Shown piece after piece: positions 18,126-26,906 of a stretch of DNA of 64,000 nucleotides; position 1 is the first letter of the stretch; every line of letters begins with the position of its first letter. The translations under genes and the position numbers were made by a program. The notes under the pieces were generated by a model, which did not search any database, was not told where the DNA came from, and saw only the letters and a program-made list of their open reading frames with translations. Origin of the DNA: Bog-532 sp963742875 (lineage in GTDB: Bacteria; Actinomycetota; Actinomycetes; Streptosporangiales; Streptosporangiaceae). The DNA lies in NCBI GenBank assembly GCA_963742875.1, contig CAVUNO010000022.1:372001-436000 (forward strand). The letters are read 5' to 3'.

Positions 18126-18404
18126 AATGTCCCTTGACATGGGCGCTGCGTCGGTGGTCTCATCCGGGCCGTTCCGCACATTCTCGGTCCACACCGCGCC
18201 GTCCCACCAGCGCCGCGGGTAGTGGCCCAGCGGGTCGGCGTGCCAGCCAACGGTGTCCGGCCGATACAGGGTGTGCCCCGGCGGGCGGTCGAACCGGCCA
18301 TCGTCTTCGGACGAGAAATGCCGCCATACCAGGACCCTGATCGGGCGGATGATGGCGAAGCCGAAGAAGAGACCGCCTACTAGGGCTAGTGCCAAGATGA
18401 TCAT
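18126..18404 (-). CDS. DUF2510 membrane protein, C-terminus altered by IS21
   Basis: ATG at 18404 overlaps the upstream stop (ATGA) and follows GAAGGACC. One transmembrane helix (MIILALALVGGLFFGFAII), then a DUF2510 motif (GWHADPLGHYPRRWWDGAVWTENV), a short domain linked to actinobacterial membrane proteins. After DAAPMS the frame enters the IS21 right end and reads on to 18036, so the last ~30 residues are IS-derived. The original C-terminus may be lost or only trimmed. Confidence 0.7.
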
Positions 18405-18610
18405 GGCAGGTCCTTCGGCTGCCATGGGTCCCTGGGCTGGTATCCACGGTGCGGGAACTTGCTCGGCGGCCAGAAGGCGACGACCGCGATACCGATCAGG
18501 CCGAAGACAAGGCCCATGAAGAACCCCCAGACCGGGAAGCCCTTCGGGCGGCCGATGAGGCTGCCGATGATGGCGCAGACCAGCATGACGACGATGATGA
18601 GCGCAAGCAT
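18401..18610 (-). CDS. Small two-helix membrane protein
   Basis: 69 residues from ATG 18610. Two hydrophobic segments, LALIIVVMLVCAIIGSLIG and GFFMGLVFGLIGIAVVAFW, then a polar tail rich in Pro (KFPHRGYQPRDPW). Overlaps the DUF2510 gene by ATGA, so they are probably co-translated. Function unknown. Confidence 0.65.
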   Translation of the reverse strand: MLALIIVVMLVCAIIGSLIGRPKGFPVWGFFMGLVFGLIGIAVVAFWPPSKFPHRGYQPRDPWQPKDLP

Positions 18611-18930
18611 GATGACGCGGCCTGTGCCTGCACGGCCTGAACGAAGTCGTACAGCTCTTGGCCGTCCCTGCCGTAGCAGTACGCGGTGAACGAGTAGCCG
18701 CCACCGCTGACGCGGACGCACTGGCGCATTCTGGCGACGGCCCCACCGGCAATGGTTGCTGCCACACCGGCCTTGCCGACCGTGATCTCGCAGCCCTTGA
18801 CCGGCACGCCTTTCTTGCCCGGCTCCAGCGCAATCCGGTTTTCGTACAGGACGATCCTGTGCGCGCCCCAGCTCTTGACGGTGCGGATGTGGGCGAGCTC
18901 GCGGCCCTTGTCGATACTGAGCTTGCTCAT
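18496..18930 (-). CDS. Hypothetical protein
   Basis: ATG 18930 after GGGGGAAC. The first ~105 residues look like an ordinary soluble domain (MSKLSIDKGRELAHIRTV ... CYGRDGQELYDFVQAVQA). The last 40 are Ser-rich and overlap the next gene by about 115 bases, so a lost stop or indel near 18620 is likely. First gene of a three-gene minus-strand run ending at IS21. No recognised function. Confidence 0.55.
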   Translation of the reverse strand: MSKLSIDKGRELAHIRTVKSWGAHRIVLYENRIALEPGKKGVPVKGCEITVGKAGVAATIAGGAVARMRQCVRVSGGGYSFTAYCYGRDGQELYDFVQAVQAQAASSCLRSSSSSCWSAPSSAASSAARRASRSGGSSWALSSA

Positions 18931-19478
18931 GATGTTCCCCCTGGTGACGCTGTCGCGCCCTTAGTTCGCGCTGGGCCGTGACCTTCGCGCAGGCGTGCGA
19001 TCAGTAGATGGCATCGGCGCGGGAAGCACTGGGAGACGTTGCCGTGCGGCTGTGACGCTCACGAGCTGGGTCATTTTCGCCCCCTTGGTATTGCGACTTC
19101 TCCCCTTGGTATTGCGACGATTCTGTCTGAACCGTTCGCCACGTGCCCCTAATGAGAGCCCGATAGCCAGCGATCAGCCGGTGTGGAAGGTCTTGGCATC
19201 AAGGTCAGGTGCCTGACCCGTCCCACCACCGACCGTGCAGCGTTCGTCGCCGTGCACGCCGTTGGTGAGGTAGGCGCTCACGATCGCGCCGGAGCGTGCG
19301 GACAGGTGGATGACGCCGAAAAGGCCGTCCCTGACGTTGTCGCTGCGGATCATGATGCTGACGCGGCCGTGGGCATCAGGGCTGCCCGTCGGGGCGGAGG
19401 TGCGGGTCCAGCCCGGCCTGGCGGGCGAGAGTTATGACTTGTCGGGCGAACCCCTTCAACTTTACTCCGGACAGCTGC
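18931..19478. other. Intergenic region with a 17-bp direct repeat
   Basis: About 550 bases without a convincing gene. CCCCTTGGTATTGCGAC occurs at 19081-19097 and again at 19102-19118 (period 21). Nothing else was recognised. Confidence 0.5.
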
Positions 19479-20030
19479 TCACTGGCTTTCCTCGCCATCG
19501 TCGTCCGGAATGTCAGGGATCTCCGGGGTGGCATTCTCCAAGCGGTGATCAGGAGGACCGTCCGAGGCGTCCTCGGGCTGGACGTCAAGGATGCGGCGTT
19601 TGGCTTCGGCTTGCTGCCCGGCGATGCATTCGGCGTAGACGCGGAGCAGGGCCGGCCACGCTGTGGCCGGCTCATTCGGCGATCTGGGTGGCGGGGACTC
19701 CGGCGTTCAGCCAAGTGGACACACACGCGTGCCGGAGCTGGTAAGGGATCTCGGCGAGCGGTGATGCTGCCTCTTCTTCCGTGAAGGCAAGGCGGGCCTG
19801 GTGGAAGACGTCGAGGTACACGTGTTCGGTCACGATGCCGCCGCGCGGCCCGGTAAAGATCCGGCCGCCTTTGTCGGGCCTGAACGTGTCCAGGTGGTGA
19901 CGGAAATCCGCATGAGGGCGGGGTGGGCGGGTACGTGCCGGGCGTCGCCGTCGGGGCGGTGCTTGAGTGCGCGGCGCTCGCGGGATGCCCCCGTGTTGGT
20001 CCACAGGGTTCCGCTGCGCGGGGGGGAGTG
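19479..20030 (-). pseudogene. Tyrosine integrase C-terminal relic
   Basis: Same family as the integrase at 1213-2130. Pieces lie in three frames: RSGTLWTNTGASRERRALKH (near 20010), GRIFTGPRGGIVTEHVYLDVF through QLRHACVSTWLNAGVPATQIAE (HxxR box), then after an in-frame TGA (probably from Trp) and a one-base insertion ALLRVYAECIAGQ with the catalytic Tyr. The N-terminal half is missing. Marks the end of a third, fully decayed integrative element. Confidence 0.75.
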
Positions 20031-20351
20031 GTGAGCAGCATCTCGTCATACGCCGGGGTGCCCTTCGCCGCAGCCGTCCAGGTCCCCGGCGCCGTGTACT
20101 CCGGTCTCGGTGCGATGGCCGCCAGCGTGAAACAGCGACTGTAATACAGGCTGGCGAATTGGACATGCGAGCATAAACAGATATTAGGTAATGAAGCATG
20201 TCCGTGGCGACGAGATAGCGCCAAATGGCATCAATTTGGCATCTTGGCGCATCCGCTATCGCAATGTTCAGGGCGACTCGTCCTGTAAACCGATCCGAGA
20301 GCTTGCGCGTCTAGGTACAGGTCAAGTCAAATAACCTTTTGTATCCATGCA
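20031..20351. other. Gap upstream of the glycosyltransferase
   Basis: AT-richer than its surroundings, especially from 20150. No gene or tRNA fragment that could serve as an attachment site was seen. It contains closely spaced repeats of TTTGGCATC/ATGGCATC near 20225-20243. Confidence 0.35.
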
Positions 20352-20453
20352 GTGCCTCGTCCTGCTTTACTATGCTGTCGGGGCGAGACGGCTAAGAAGG
20401 AGTTGGCCCTGCGGCTGCGGGGCTGCACGAATTGCGCGGGGGGGACGATACAC

Positions 20454-22091
20454 GTGAACGCTTTGACCGCCAGCGGGATGGACCCGCTTCCTCGCGGCAA
20501 GCATGCTCGGAAGGCATCTGGGTCCGCCGGTGACGGGCTAGAAGGTGGCCTGGTCGAGCGGCGGTCGTTGCCTGAGTGGTGCCACGGGGAGGCGGACCTG
20601 GGCCCCTCGACGGGGACGCGCTTGGATCAGACCGCCGACAAACCTCGGAGGAGATCACCGGCCCGCCACCGAAGACACGCGCCGGGCCTGGATGTGCTCC
20701 CGCCCTTTCTGCGAAGTCGGCTGAATTCTCGCCGGTCACAGATCGCGGATGCCCCCTCTGCCGATGTCGCAGCAACGCTTGCTCGCGGTTCCCGGGCGAC
20801 GGCGGATGAGTCCATCCCCGGTTCACCGGACACGATTGCCTGCGGTTCCGCCGAGTCACCGCAAGCAGGGCTCGCTGCGGCTATTAGCCTCGCGAAGGCC
20901 ACTTTAACAACCCAACAGTTTCCGGCAGTCACGGCGCTGCCGCAGCAGCCTGAGGCAACGGCATCACCACAAGGCCGCGCCGCCAGCACGGCACCCACCC
21001 CGGGCCGCCGAGGCCGGGCTCAGATCTCCGACTCCGAAAGTAGGACTACGGTTCTCATTCCGGCTCACAATGAGGCCGCTACAATTCACGCGGTCATCGC
21101 CGGTGTCCGGTCACAGGAGGCAGGCGCGCAGAGCCGGATCATTGTGGCAGCCGATAACTGCTCGGATGAGACAGCGGACATAGCCCGATCAGCTGGCGCC
21201 GAGGTCATCGTAACAGAAGGTAACGCTCACAAGAAGCCCGGCGCGCTCAACCAGGCCCTAGATATCATCCTCCCGCGACTTCAGGACAACGAGGAAATCC
21301 TGATCCAGGATGCCGATACGATCCTAGACCCACGGTTCATCCGAGTGGCTAGGCTCCATCTCAGCCCCACGTCTGGCGCGGTCGGCGCCGTGTTCTACGG
21401 AGGGCCTGGCGGTGGCATCCTCGGATTCTTCCAGCGTTCAGAATTTGTCCGCTATGCGCGCGACATTTCGCGGAAGGGTGACCAGATAGCCGTCCTATCC
21501 GGTACTGCCGCACTGTTCCTTGTTGGCACCTTAAAAGCCGTCCAGAGCGCTAGGCGTGAGGGAAAGCTACCGGGCGGAACCGGAATCTATGACCCGGACG
21601 CCTTCACCGAGGATAATGAGCTAACACTCGCGCTAAAGACTCTCGGCTACCGGCCAGTATCCCCGCCGGAGTGCCGCGTGGTAACTGAGGTAATGAGTAG
21701 CCTTCCCAAACTATGGAAACAGCGCGTCCGTTGGCAACGCGGTGCTCTGGAGAATCTACGGACCTACGGCTGGACTCAGACTACCCGCCCATACATCCTC
21801 CGGCAGGTCGGCATGGGCGGTAGTGTCCTAGCTCTCGCGCTTTTCCTCTTGGTGACATTCCTATCAATCTCTCTGACACACCAATTCAGTATTTCGATAC
21901 CGTGGACGGTTATCGGTGTTATCTTTGTCATTGAGCGTGTCGTGACCGTCCGGCGCGCCGGGTGGCTGGCGATGGTGATTGCCGCTACCCTGTTCGTTGA
22001 GCTCATATACGATCTGTTCCAGCATGCGGTATACGTCAAGTGCGTAATTGGCGCCATACTTAACGCGGAGCAGTACTGGGCTGCGACCTAA
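20454..22091 (+). CDS. Processive family 2 membrane glycosyltransferase
   Basis: GTG at 20454 follows GGGGGGGACG; an in-frame start at 20352 is possible. About 545 residues. The first ~195 are low-complexity and probably disordered. The GT-A domain follows: TTVLIPAHNEA, a DAD metal site near residue 288 (IQDADTIL), FTEDNEL near 385 and QRVRWQRG near 423, the D,D,D,QxxRW pattern of cellulose/chitin/hyaluronan/PNAG-type synthases. Two to three membrane helices end the protein (VLALALFLLVTFLSI, VIGVIFVIERVV, WLAMVIAATLFVELIY). It would polymerise a sugar at the membrane; substrate unknown. Codon use is AT-richer than neighbours, suggesting transfer. Confidence 0.85.
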   Translation: MNALTASGMDPLPRGKHARKASGSAGDGLEGGLVERRSLPEWCHGEADLGPSTGTRLDQTADKPRRRSPARHRRHAPGLDVLPPFLRSRLNSRRSQIADAPSADVAATLARGSRATADESIPGSPDTIACGSAESPQAGLAAAISLAKATLTTQQFPAVTALPQQPEATASPQGRAASTAPTPGRRGRAQISDSESRTTVLIPAHNEAATIHAVIAGVRSQEAGAQSRIIVAADNCSDETADIARSAGAEVIVTEGNAHKKPGALNQALDIILPRLQDNEEILIQDADTILDPRFIRVARLHLSPTSGAVGAVFYGGPGGGILGFFQRSEFVRYARDISRKGDQIAVLSGTAALFLVGTLKAVQSARREGKLPGGTGIYDPDAFTEDNELTLALKTLGYRPVSPPECRVVTEVMSSLPKLWKQRVRWQRGALENLRTYGWTQTTRPYILRQVGMGGSVLALALFLLVTFLSISLTHQFSISIPWTVIGVIFVIERVVTVRRAGWLAMVIAATLFVELIYDLFQHAVYVKCVIGAILNAEQYWAAT

Positions 22092-22107
22092 CCAAGGAGA
22101 AGGAAGA

Positions 22108-22320
22108 ATGTATCATGGAATCGCACCTGTCAACGCTACGATTGCTAGTGCGGGAATCGGGATCACCGGAGGAATAACCCTGGCCGGCCTAGGCGTCCTT
22201 TGGATGATAGTCGCGGGTACAGTGCTACTGTTCGCTGAGCTGGCGATATGCAAGCTACTCCCTAGTCGTTCGTCGGCCAGGCATGGCTCCCGCGCGCACG
22301 TGAACCCAGCGCGCACGTGA
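22108..22320 (+). CDS. Small membrane protein paired with the glycosyltransferase
   Basis: 70 residues, ATG 17 bases after the GT2 stop, with AAGGAGAAGGAAGA as ribosome site. A Gly-rich start (ASAGIGITGGITLAG) leads into a membrane helix (LGVLWMIVAGTVLLFAELAI) and a basic tail. Its position suggests an accessory subunit for the polymerase. The end falls in a 17-bp tandem duplication. Confidence 0.65.
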   Translation: MYHGIAPVNATIASAGIGITGGITLAGLGVLWMIVAGTVLLFAELAICKLLPSRSSARHGSRAHVNPART

Positions 22321-22326
22321 ACCCAG
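22293..22326. repeat. 17-bp tandem duplication
   Basis: CGCGCACGTGAACCCAG occurs twice without a gap (22293-22309 and 22310-22326). The stop codon of the small membrane protein lies in the second copy. Confidence 0.85.
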
Positions 22327-22392
22327 ATCGCATTACGCCACTGCTTAGATGAATAGCTACCCGCAGTGAGCGATCCTCATACCGCTGAGGGG

Positions 22393-22532
22393 CTAGTACT
22401 ACAGCCGCACTCTGCTGGAGCCGCGTCCGCGACCTGAGGCGATACGGTTAATCTTTGGTGTGGCACTGTGCTTGCCGGTCCGTGACCAGCATGTTCTGTT
22501 TAGGCCGTCCGAAACTGCGGCTGTAGTACTAG
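22393..22532. mobile_element. Possible MITE with 17-bp perfect terminal inverted repeats
   Basis: CTAGTACTACAGCCGCA at 22393-22409 and its exact complement at 22516-22532 enclose about 106 bases without coding potential. The element is 140 bp. CTAG at the ends matches the way the IS630 element at 25717-26906 begins, so an IS630-mobilised MITE is likely. It lies between the small membrane gene and the protease gene. Confidence 0.6.
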
Positions 22533-22639
22533 GTCGCTCGCTTCAGGGGCAAGCTTCGCCATCTCGACAAGGCGTTTAGCTGGCGAGATGGCGAGGGCTC
22601 CATTCGATGGATTATGTAAAGCGAAGCTAGGTGGGGTGA

Positions 22640-23380
22640 ATGTCGATGACTAAGATTAGGTCAGTAGCCTTCATCCTGGTGTGGCTCGTGACGTTCGGCC
22701 TATACATGGGTTATACGAACTACTCAAAAAGCCAGGCATGGGATCGTGGTAGCCCCGCGGTCGGCGCGCTGTTCGTGCATGTTGGCGTTCTCACTGTGCA
22801 CCACCCATTCTGCACAGCTACTGTGGTGCCGAGCCGCAAAGGAAACCTGCTCATCACAGCAGCGCACTGCCTCGGAACAGTGCCAGTTAATAACATAACG
22901 TTTGCGCCATTCTACCATAATGGCGGTGCTCCTTTCGGTGAGTACGCCGTGACGTCCCAGACGTTTGTGCCGGGATGGAAGCAGGATGGCGATCCCAACT
23001 CTGACGTAGCCTTCCTGACCGTAGCCGGTAACGTTCAGCGCCGAGTAGGCGCAGAGCAACTTGGGTACAGCTCGCCAACTCCGGGCCGCGTGACGGTGGA
23101 CGGCTATTCAGCACCAGATGGCGAAACGGTATGCACCGCCGCGCCAACTACGATCAGCATCCGGGGCGAACAGCAGATGCGTTTCGCCTGCCCAGACTTT
23201 CTGGCCGGCTCTAGTGGCGGGCCGTTCCTAGTAGGGGTCACCAGCAGCCAATCCGGACAGGGCACGGTCGTTGGCGTGCTAGGCGGATTCCAGAATGGCG
23301 GGGATAGCAACTCTGTCTCTTACTCCGCTCCGTTTGGCCGGAACGTCCACGAGGTATACGATCGCCTAAAGGTAAGGTAG
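22640..23380 (+). CDS. Membrane-anchored trypsin-like serine protease
   Basis: 246 residues. ATG after AGGTGGGGTGA. An N-terminal signal anchor (VAFILVWLVTFGLYMGY, residues 9-25) places the protease outside the cell. Chymotrypsin-fold triad: His76 (LITAAHC), Asp122 (NSDVAFLTV), Ser192 (GSSGGPF, where GDSGGP is usual). Cys residues 58/77 and 165/184 could form disulfides. AT-richer like the GT2 gene, and probably part of the same acquired island; it might process surface proteins linked to the polysaccharide. Confidence 0.85.
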   Translation: MSMTKIRSVAFILVWLVTFGLYMGYTNYSKSQAWDRGSPAVGALFVHVGVLTVHHPFCTATVVPSRKGNLLITAAHCLGTVPVNNITFAPFYHNGGAPFGEYAVTSQTFVPGWKQDGDPNSDVAFLTVAGNVQRRVGAEQLGYSSPTPGRVTVDGYSAPDGETVCTAAPTTISIRGEQQMRFACPDFLAGSSGGPFLVGVTSSQSGQGTVVGVLGGFQNGGDSNSVSYSAPFGRNVHEVYDRLKVR

Positions 23381-23395
23381 CTTTTTTTAAGCTAC
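23377..23395 (+). terminator. Terminator-like hairpin after the protease gene
   Basis: GTAGCTT-TTTTT-AAGCTAC, a 7-bp stem beginning at the stop codon of the protease gene. It has a T-run in the loop but no T-tract after it. A second stem (GGGCC...GGCCC) follows at about 23398-23419. Confidence 0.5.
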
Positions 23396-23454
23396 TGGGC
23401 CAGAGCGAAGCTCGGGCCCTCGAAAGGAGCGGGTCAGGGATCGTCAAAGTCATG

Positions 23455-23765
23455 GGGCGTGTATAACCTGTTCGGAGGGTGAGTAGCTGGAGTGGCCGGC
23501 GGAGGTTCTGAGCGTTGCGGCGCGTTTCTGTAGTGATCTTGGTTACTCCTTGTAGCCGGAAGATGGTGATGACGAGGTTGGTGAGCGCGGACATCACCTG
23601 GGGGGCGTCGCCGGCGCGGAGGGTGGATTTGTCCGCGGCCAGGGTATGCTCCCAGTCCAGGGCATCGAGCGCGGCAGATGTTCCCGGCTGGCCCAGCACC
23701 GGCAGCAGGTACAACGCGTCCTTGTCTTCGGTCAGCCAGCGGGCATGCTCGCGCTGGGTTTGCAT
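23455..23765 (-). pseudogene. ISAs1-family transposase relic
   Basis: The frame reads MQTQREHARWLTEDKDALYLLPVLGQPG, then, after an internal deletion, VMSALTNLVITIFRLQGVTKITTETRR, both signatures of ISAs1-type DDE transposases. Only about 100 of the usual ~400 residues remain. Confidence 0.65.
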
Positions 23766-23872
23766 CGCGTCGGCCGTTACGACGACACCGGCTAGGCACC
23801 CTAATTACACCCACCTCGTGCCCCAGGCGTTTCACGGAGTCACCGCAATGCTAGGCAGCAGGGTGACGGCGG

Positions 23873-24976
23873 CTACCAGACCCTGACGTAATCGACTAGC
23901 AGGTCAACGGGGAACTGCACGCTGTCTGGCGGCGTACCAGCTGCCCCGCCGACCGCGAGGTTCATGATCATGAACATCGGGACCCCGGAGCTGAAGCACC
24001 AGTTGGCCATCTGTGTGGGCTCTACAGTCATGTACTTCATGCCATCCTTATAGAACGTGAAGCCTCCGGTCCCTGAGTGCCACCACATACGCCAGACGTG
24101 CCATCCATCATCCGTTGCGATCTCTGCGTCCTTCGTGAGCATGCCGGTGCCCGCGTCATCCGGAGTGTGGACCGACGTCTCCGCGATGGCGCCGCCGTAA
24201 TTCTCCAGCATGTCCACCTCGCCGCATGTGGGCCAGCCCACCTTCGGGAAGTTGGCCCCCAGCGCCCACCAGGCCGGCCACAATCCGGGCTGAATGTCGA
24301 GCTTAATGCGGGCCTCGAAGATGCCGTGGTACTTGCTGAATTTCCCGATGGTCTTCAGCCGAGCGCTTTGGTACGTAGTGGTTGTGGTCTCGCCGCCGGA
24401 CGTCTGGACGCTCTTAGTGGCGCGGATCACCAGGTTCCCGTTGCCGTCCAGGAAGCTGTTTGCGCGTGAAGAGGTGTAGACCTCAAGCTCGTTGTTCCCC
24501 CGTCCCCCGCCACCGGTGTCGTACCCCCATTTCGACGGGTCCGGGGCGCTGCCCGCTGGACCGTCGAATTCGTCTGCGAATGCGTAGGTAACCGCGGGCG
24601 GCGCTGTCCCCGTGCCGCGTGACGGGAGCCGTGTCAGTGCGCCCGCGCCGAGCCCAGCCGCGATCGAAACGAAGGCGCGGCGGTTTACGGTCGGCTCCGC
24701 GGGCGGCGGGGCCCTGTCCCCGGCCCATGGCGGCGTGAAACCAAGATCAGTAATGGGACGTCGGAGCAGTGACCCCAGCGCGGCCTGGTGCTCTGGTGGT
24801 GGCCACGGCTGGGAGTCGGACTCCCACCGCCGCATCGTGCGCGCGGTCACCGATACCTTCAAGCCCATGAACCGCCCGGCACGCATAACGGCGGCCGCGA
24901 GGCCTCGCTGCGACCGCGGCCCGAGCCGTTGCCTTGCGCTGCGGAGCCGGGTGTTGCCCTCATCAGAGCTGCTCAT
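23873..24976 (-). CDS. GH16 beta-glucanase with an N-terminal HTH-like segment and Tat signal
   Basis: 367 residues. Residues 135-367 form a GH16 domain with the catalytic E-x-D-x-x-E at E253, D255 and E258 (GEVDMLENYGG), as in bacterial endo-1,3(4)-beta-glucanases. Residues 97-116 look like a Tat signal (VNRRAFVSIAAGLGAGAL). Residues 1-80 resemble an actinomycete HTH-type N-terminus (RSQRGLAAAVMRAGRFMG ... TMRRWESDSQPWPPPEHQ). A cytosolic DNA-binding segment before an export signal is odd. Either the true start is internal or two genes were fused. It would cut beta-glucans outside the cell. Confidence 0.8.
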   Translation of the reverse strand: MSSSDEGNTRLRSARQRLGPRSQRGLAAAVMRAGRFMGLKVSVTARTMRRWESDSQPWPPPEHQAALGSLLRRPITDLGFTPPWAGDRAPPPAEPTVNRRAFVSIAAGLGAGALTRLPSRGTGTAPPAVTYAFADEFDGPAGSAPDPSKWGYDTGGGGRGNNELEVYTSSRANSFLDGNGNLVIRATKSVQTSGGETTTTTYQSARLKTIGKFSKYHGIFEARIKLDIQPGLWPAWWALGANFPKVGWPTCGEVDMLENYGGAIAETSVHTPDDAGTGMLTKDAEIATDDGWHVWRMWWHSGTGGFTFYKDGMKYMTVEPTQMANWCFSSGVPMFMIMNLAVGGAAGTPPDSVQFPVDLLVDYVRVW

Positions 24977-25037
24977 CGTCTGCCTCCCAGTGTTTTGACG
25001 GGTGTCTTGCTTTTAGTTTGCTCTAGGGTGCGGGACA

Positions 25038-25385
25038 ATGGCGTATGCCGAATCGCTGCACGTCCTGACGGTGCCAGACAGCGACCGGGCGGAGCTGGAG
25101 CGGCGGCCCGGTCGAAGAGGCCCCCGCGGGTGGTGGAGCGGGCCCAGATCGTGCTGCTGGCCGCGGACGGGGCTGACCGGCCCGCAAATCGCGGAGCGGG
25201 TCGGCTACACCAAGCCGACCGGCACGGCGAGTTCCTCGCTTCCTGAAGAAGGTCGCCGCCGCCTACCCCGGCACCGAATTGCACGTCGTCTGCGACAACT
25301 ATGGCCCCCAAAAGCACACCAACGTCCGCGCATGGCTGGCCCATCCCGCAAACCAGCGGATCACAAACTCCCTTACAGACCACTA
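25038..25385 (+). pseudogene. IS630-family transposase relic
   Basis: Fragments in two frames: SLHVLTVPDSDRAELERR, RVVERAQIVLLAADG, LTGPQIAERVGYTKPT, then FLKKVAAAYPGTELHVVCDNYG and HTNVRAWLAHPANQRI. The middle of the transposase, including the first catalytic Asp, is deleted. It is a different lineage from the element at 25717. Confidence 0.7.
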
Positions 25386-25716
25386 GCCCAATGACGCGTA
25401 TGATGCACCCGAATCTCATTAAACCAGGACAGAGGCGGCAATCTTCTCGGCGACAGTGGTACTTCTGTCACACGCGCGGAGTTCGGTCACGTAGAGATTT
25501 CCGCGTCATTGAACAGGTCAAGGTTACCAATCATGAGCGCGACCGCCGCGGGCCCGATGGCATTACCGTAAATTAAGGCGGGGACGGGCATCAGCCAGAA
25601 GACGATCCTGGTCAGTGGGGTCGGGCCCAGCCAGATGCAGCCAACGATGCCGCACTCCCCGGAACGGGCCGGGCCACCGACGGGGCGCCAGCTCACTGCC
25701 TTCCGGCCTTTTGCTT
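25386..25716. other. Gap with a possible membrane-protein tail
   Basis: On the minus strand a frame ending at 25487 reads RIVFWLMPVPALIYGNAIGP and VALMIGNLDLFNDAEIST, like the end of a small membrane protein. Its 5' side runs into the IS630 end, so it may be a gene cut by that insertion. Low certainty. Confidence 0.3.
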
Positions 25717-26906
25717 CTAGTGTCCCGGTCCTGAGATACGTGAGCAGTAACGGCAGATGCGGTCGATGATCTGGTCGGCGGTCTTGGTCCACTTGAATGG
25801 CCGTGCCGTTTCGTTCCAGGTGCTGATCCACTCCTCCAGCGCGGTCTTGAGCGCGTCCAGCGAGCAGAAGGTGCCGCGCTCGAGGCAGCGCCGTTCCAGT
25901 TCGGCGAACCACCGCTCGACCTGGCTGATCCACGACGAGTATGTCGGCGTGAAGTGCAGCTCGAACCGCGGGTGCGCCAGTAGCCACTTGTGCACCGCCG
26001 GCGCTTTATGCGCGGAGAGGTTGTCGCAGATGACGTGGACGGCCAGGCCGGGCTCGACCTGCCGGTCGATGTCGTTGAGGAAATCGCGGAAGTCCTCCGC
26101 CGTGTGCTGTGCGGCCAGCTTGCCGATCACCTTGCCGGTGGCGGTGTTGAGCGCGGCGAACAGGTCCACGGTGCCGTGCCGGGTGTAATCGAAGCTGCGC
26201 CGCTCGGGAATGCCGGGGATCATCGGTAGCACCGGGGCGGTCCGCTCCAGCGCTTGGATCTGCGGCTTCTCATCAACGCAGAAGACCGCCGCCGTGGCGG
26301 GCGGGGCCAGGTAGAGCCCCACCACATCGCGGATCTTGTCGATGAGCAGTGGGTCTGGGGAGATCTTGAACTCCTCCACCCGGTGCGGCTGCAAGCCAAA
26401 GGCCCGCCAGATACGGTGCACGCTGGTCGGCGAGATGCCCGCCTTCCGGGCCAGCTCCCGCTTGGACCAGTGCGTGGCACCCGCCGGCACCTCCTCCAGG
26501 GTGCGCACCACCACCTCCTCCACCTGGGCGTCAGTGATGGTGCGCGGCACCCCCGGCCGCGGTTCGTCGCACAGCCCATCCAGCCGCCGGCGAAGAACCG
26601 CTCCCGCCACTTGGTCACGGTGCCCCGGCTGGCGCCCAGCCGGGCGGCCACCGCGATGTTGGGTGCGCCTTCTGCGCAAGCCAGCACGATCCGCGCCCGC
26701 AACGCAAGGCCCTGCGCGGTGCTGCGGCGCCTGGCCCAGCTCTCCAGCGTGCGTCGCTCGTCTTCCGAGAGCACCAGCGGCTCTAACCTGGGATCTGCCA
26801 TATCCCCAGCAGACCGCACCCGCCAGCCAGGCGATAGCCGTCAGCGCCAGACTGGGAGACAAATCAACTCACGTGGTGACTGGGAAACTCAAGACCGGCT
26901 CACTAG
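25717..26906. mobile_element. IS630-family insertion sequence
   Basis: About 1,190 bp. Left end CTAGTGTCCCGGTCCTGAG (25717-25735) and the complement of the right end CTAGTGAGCCGGTCTTGAG match at 16 of 19 bases. Both ends start at CTAG, in line with TA/CTAG target use by IS630. It lies against the 3' end of the Hsp70-like gene. Confidence 0.8.
25735..26798 (-). pseudogene. IS630-family transposase, frameshifted
   Basis: The ATG at 26798 opens MADPRLEPLVLSEDERRTLE and the HTH (AVAARLGASRGTVTKWRERF). Near 26583 one base is missing. The rest is in another frame: RLDGLCDEPRPGVPRTI, then the DDE domain with Asp in AVFCVDEKPQI, Asp in HVICDNLSAHK and Glu in SSWISQVERWF. Corrected length is about 350 residues. 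Either a decayed copy or an assembly indel. Confidence 0.85.

Noticed and set aside
18036..18130. Native C-terminus of the DUF2510 protein
   Set aside because: The last part of the frame coincides with the IS21 right end, so it was assigned to the insertion.
2130..20351. attR copy of the tRNA-Ser 3' end
   Set aside because: No second copy of the T-arm/acceptor sequence could be found by eye on either strand; a computed search is needed.
26583..26590. Programmed frameshift in the IS630 transposase
   Set aside because: No slippery heptamer or stimulatory structure was seen, and similar one-base indels occur in unrelated genes across the window, so a plain indel is more likely.
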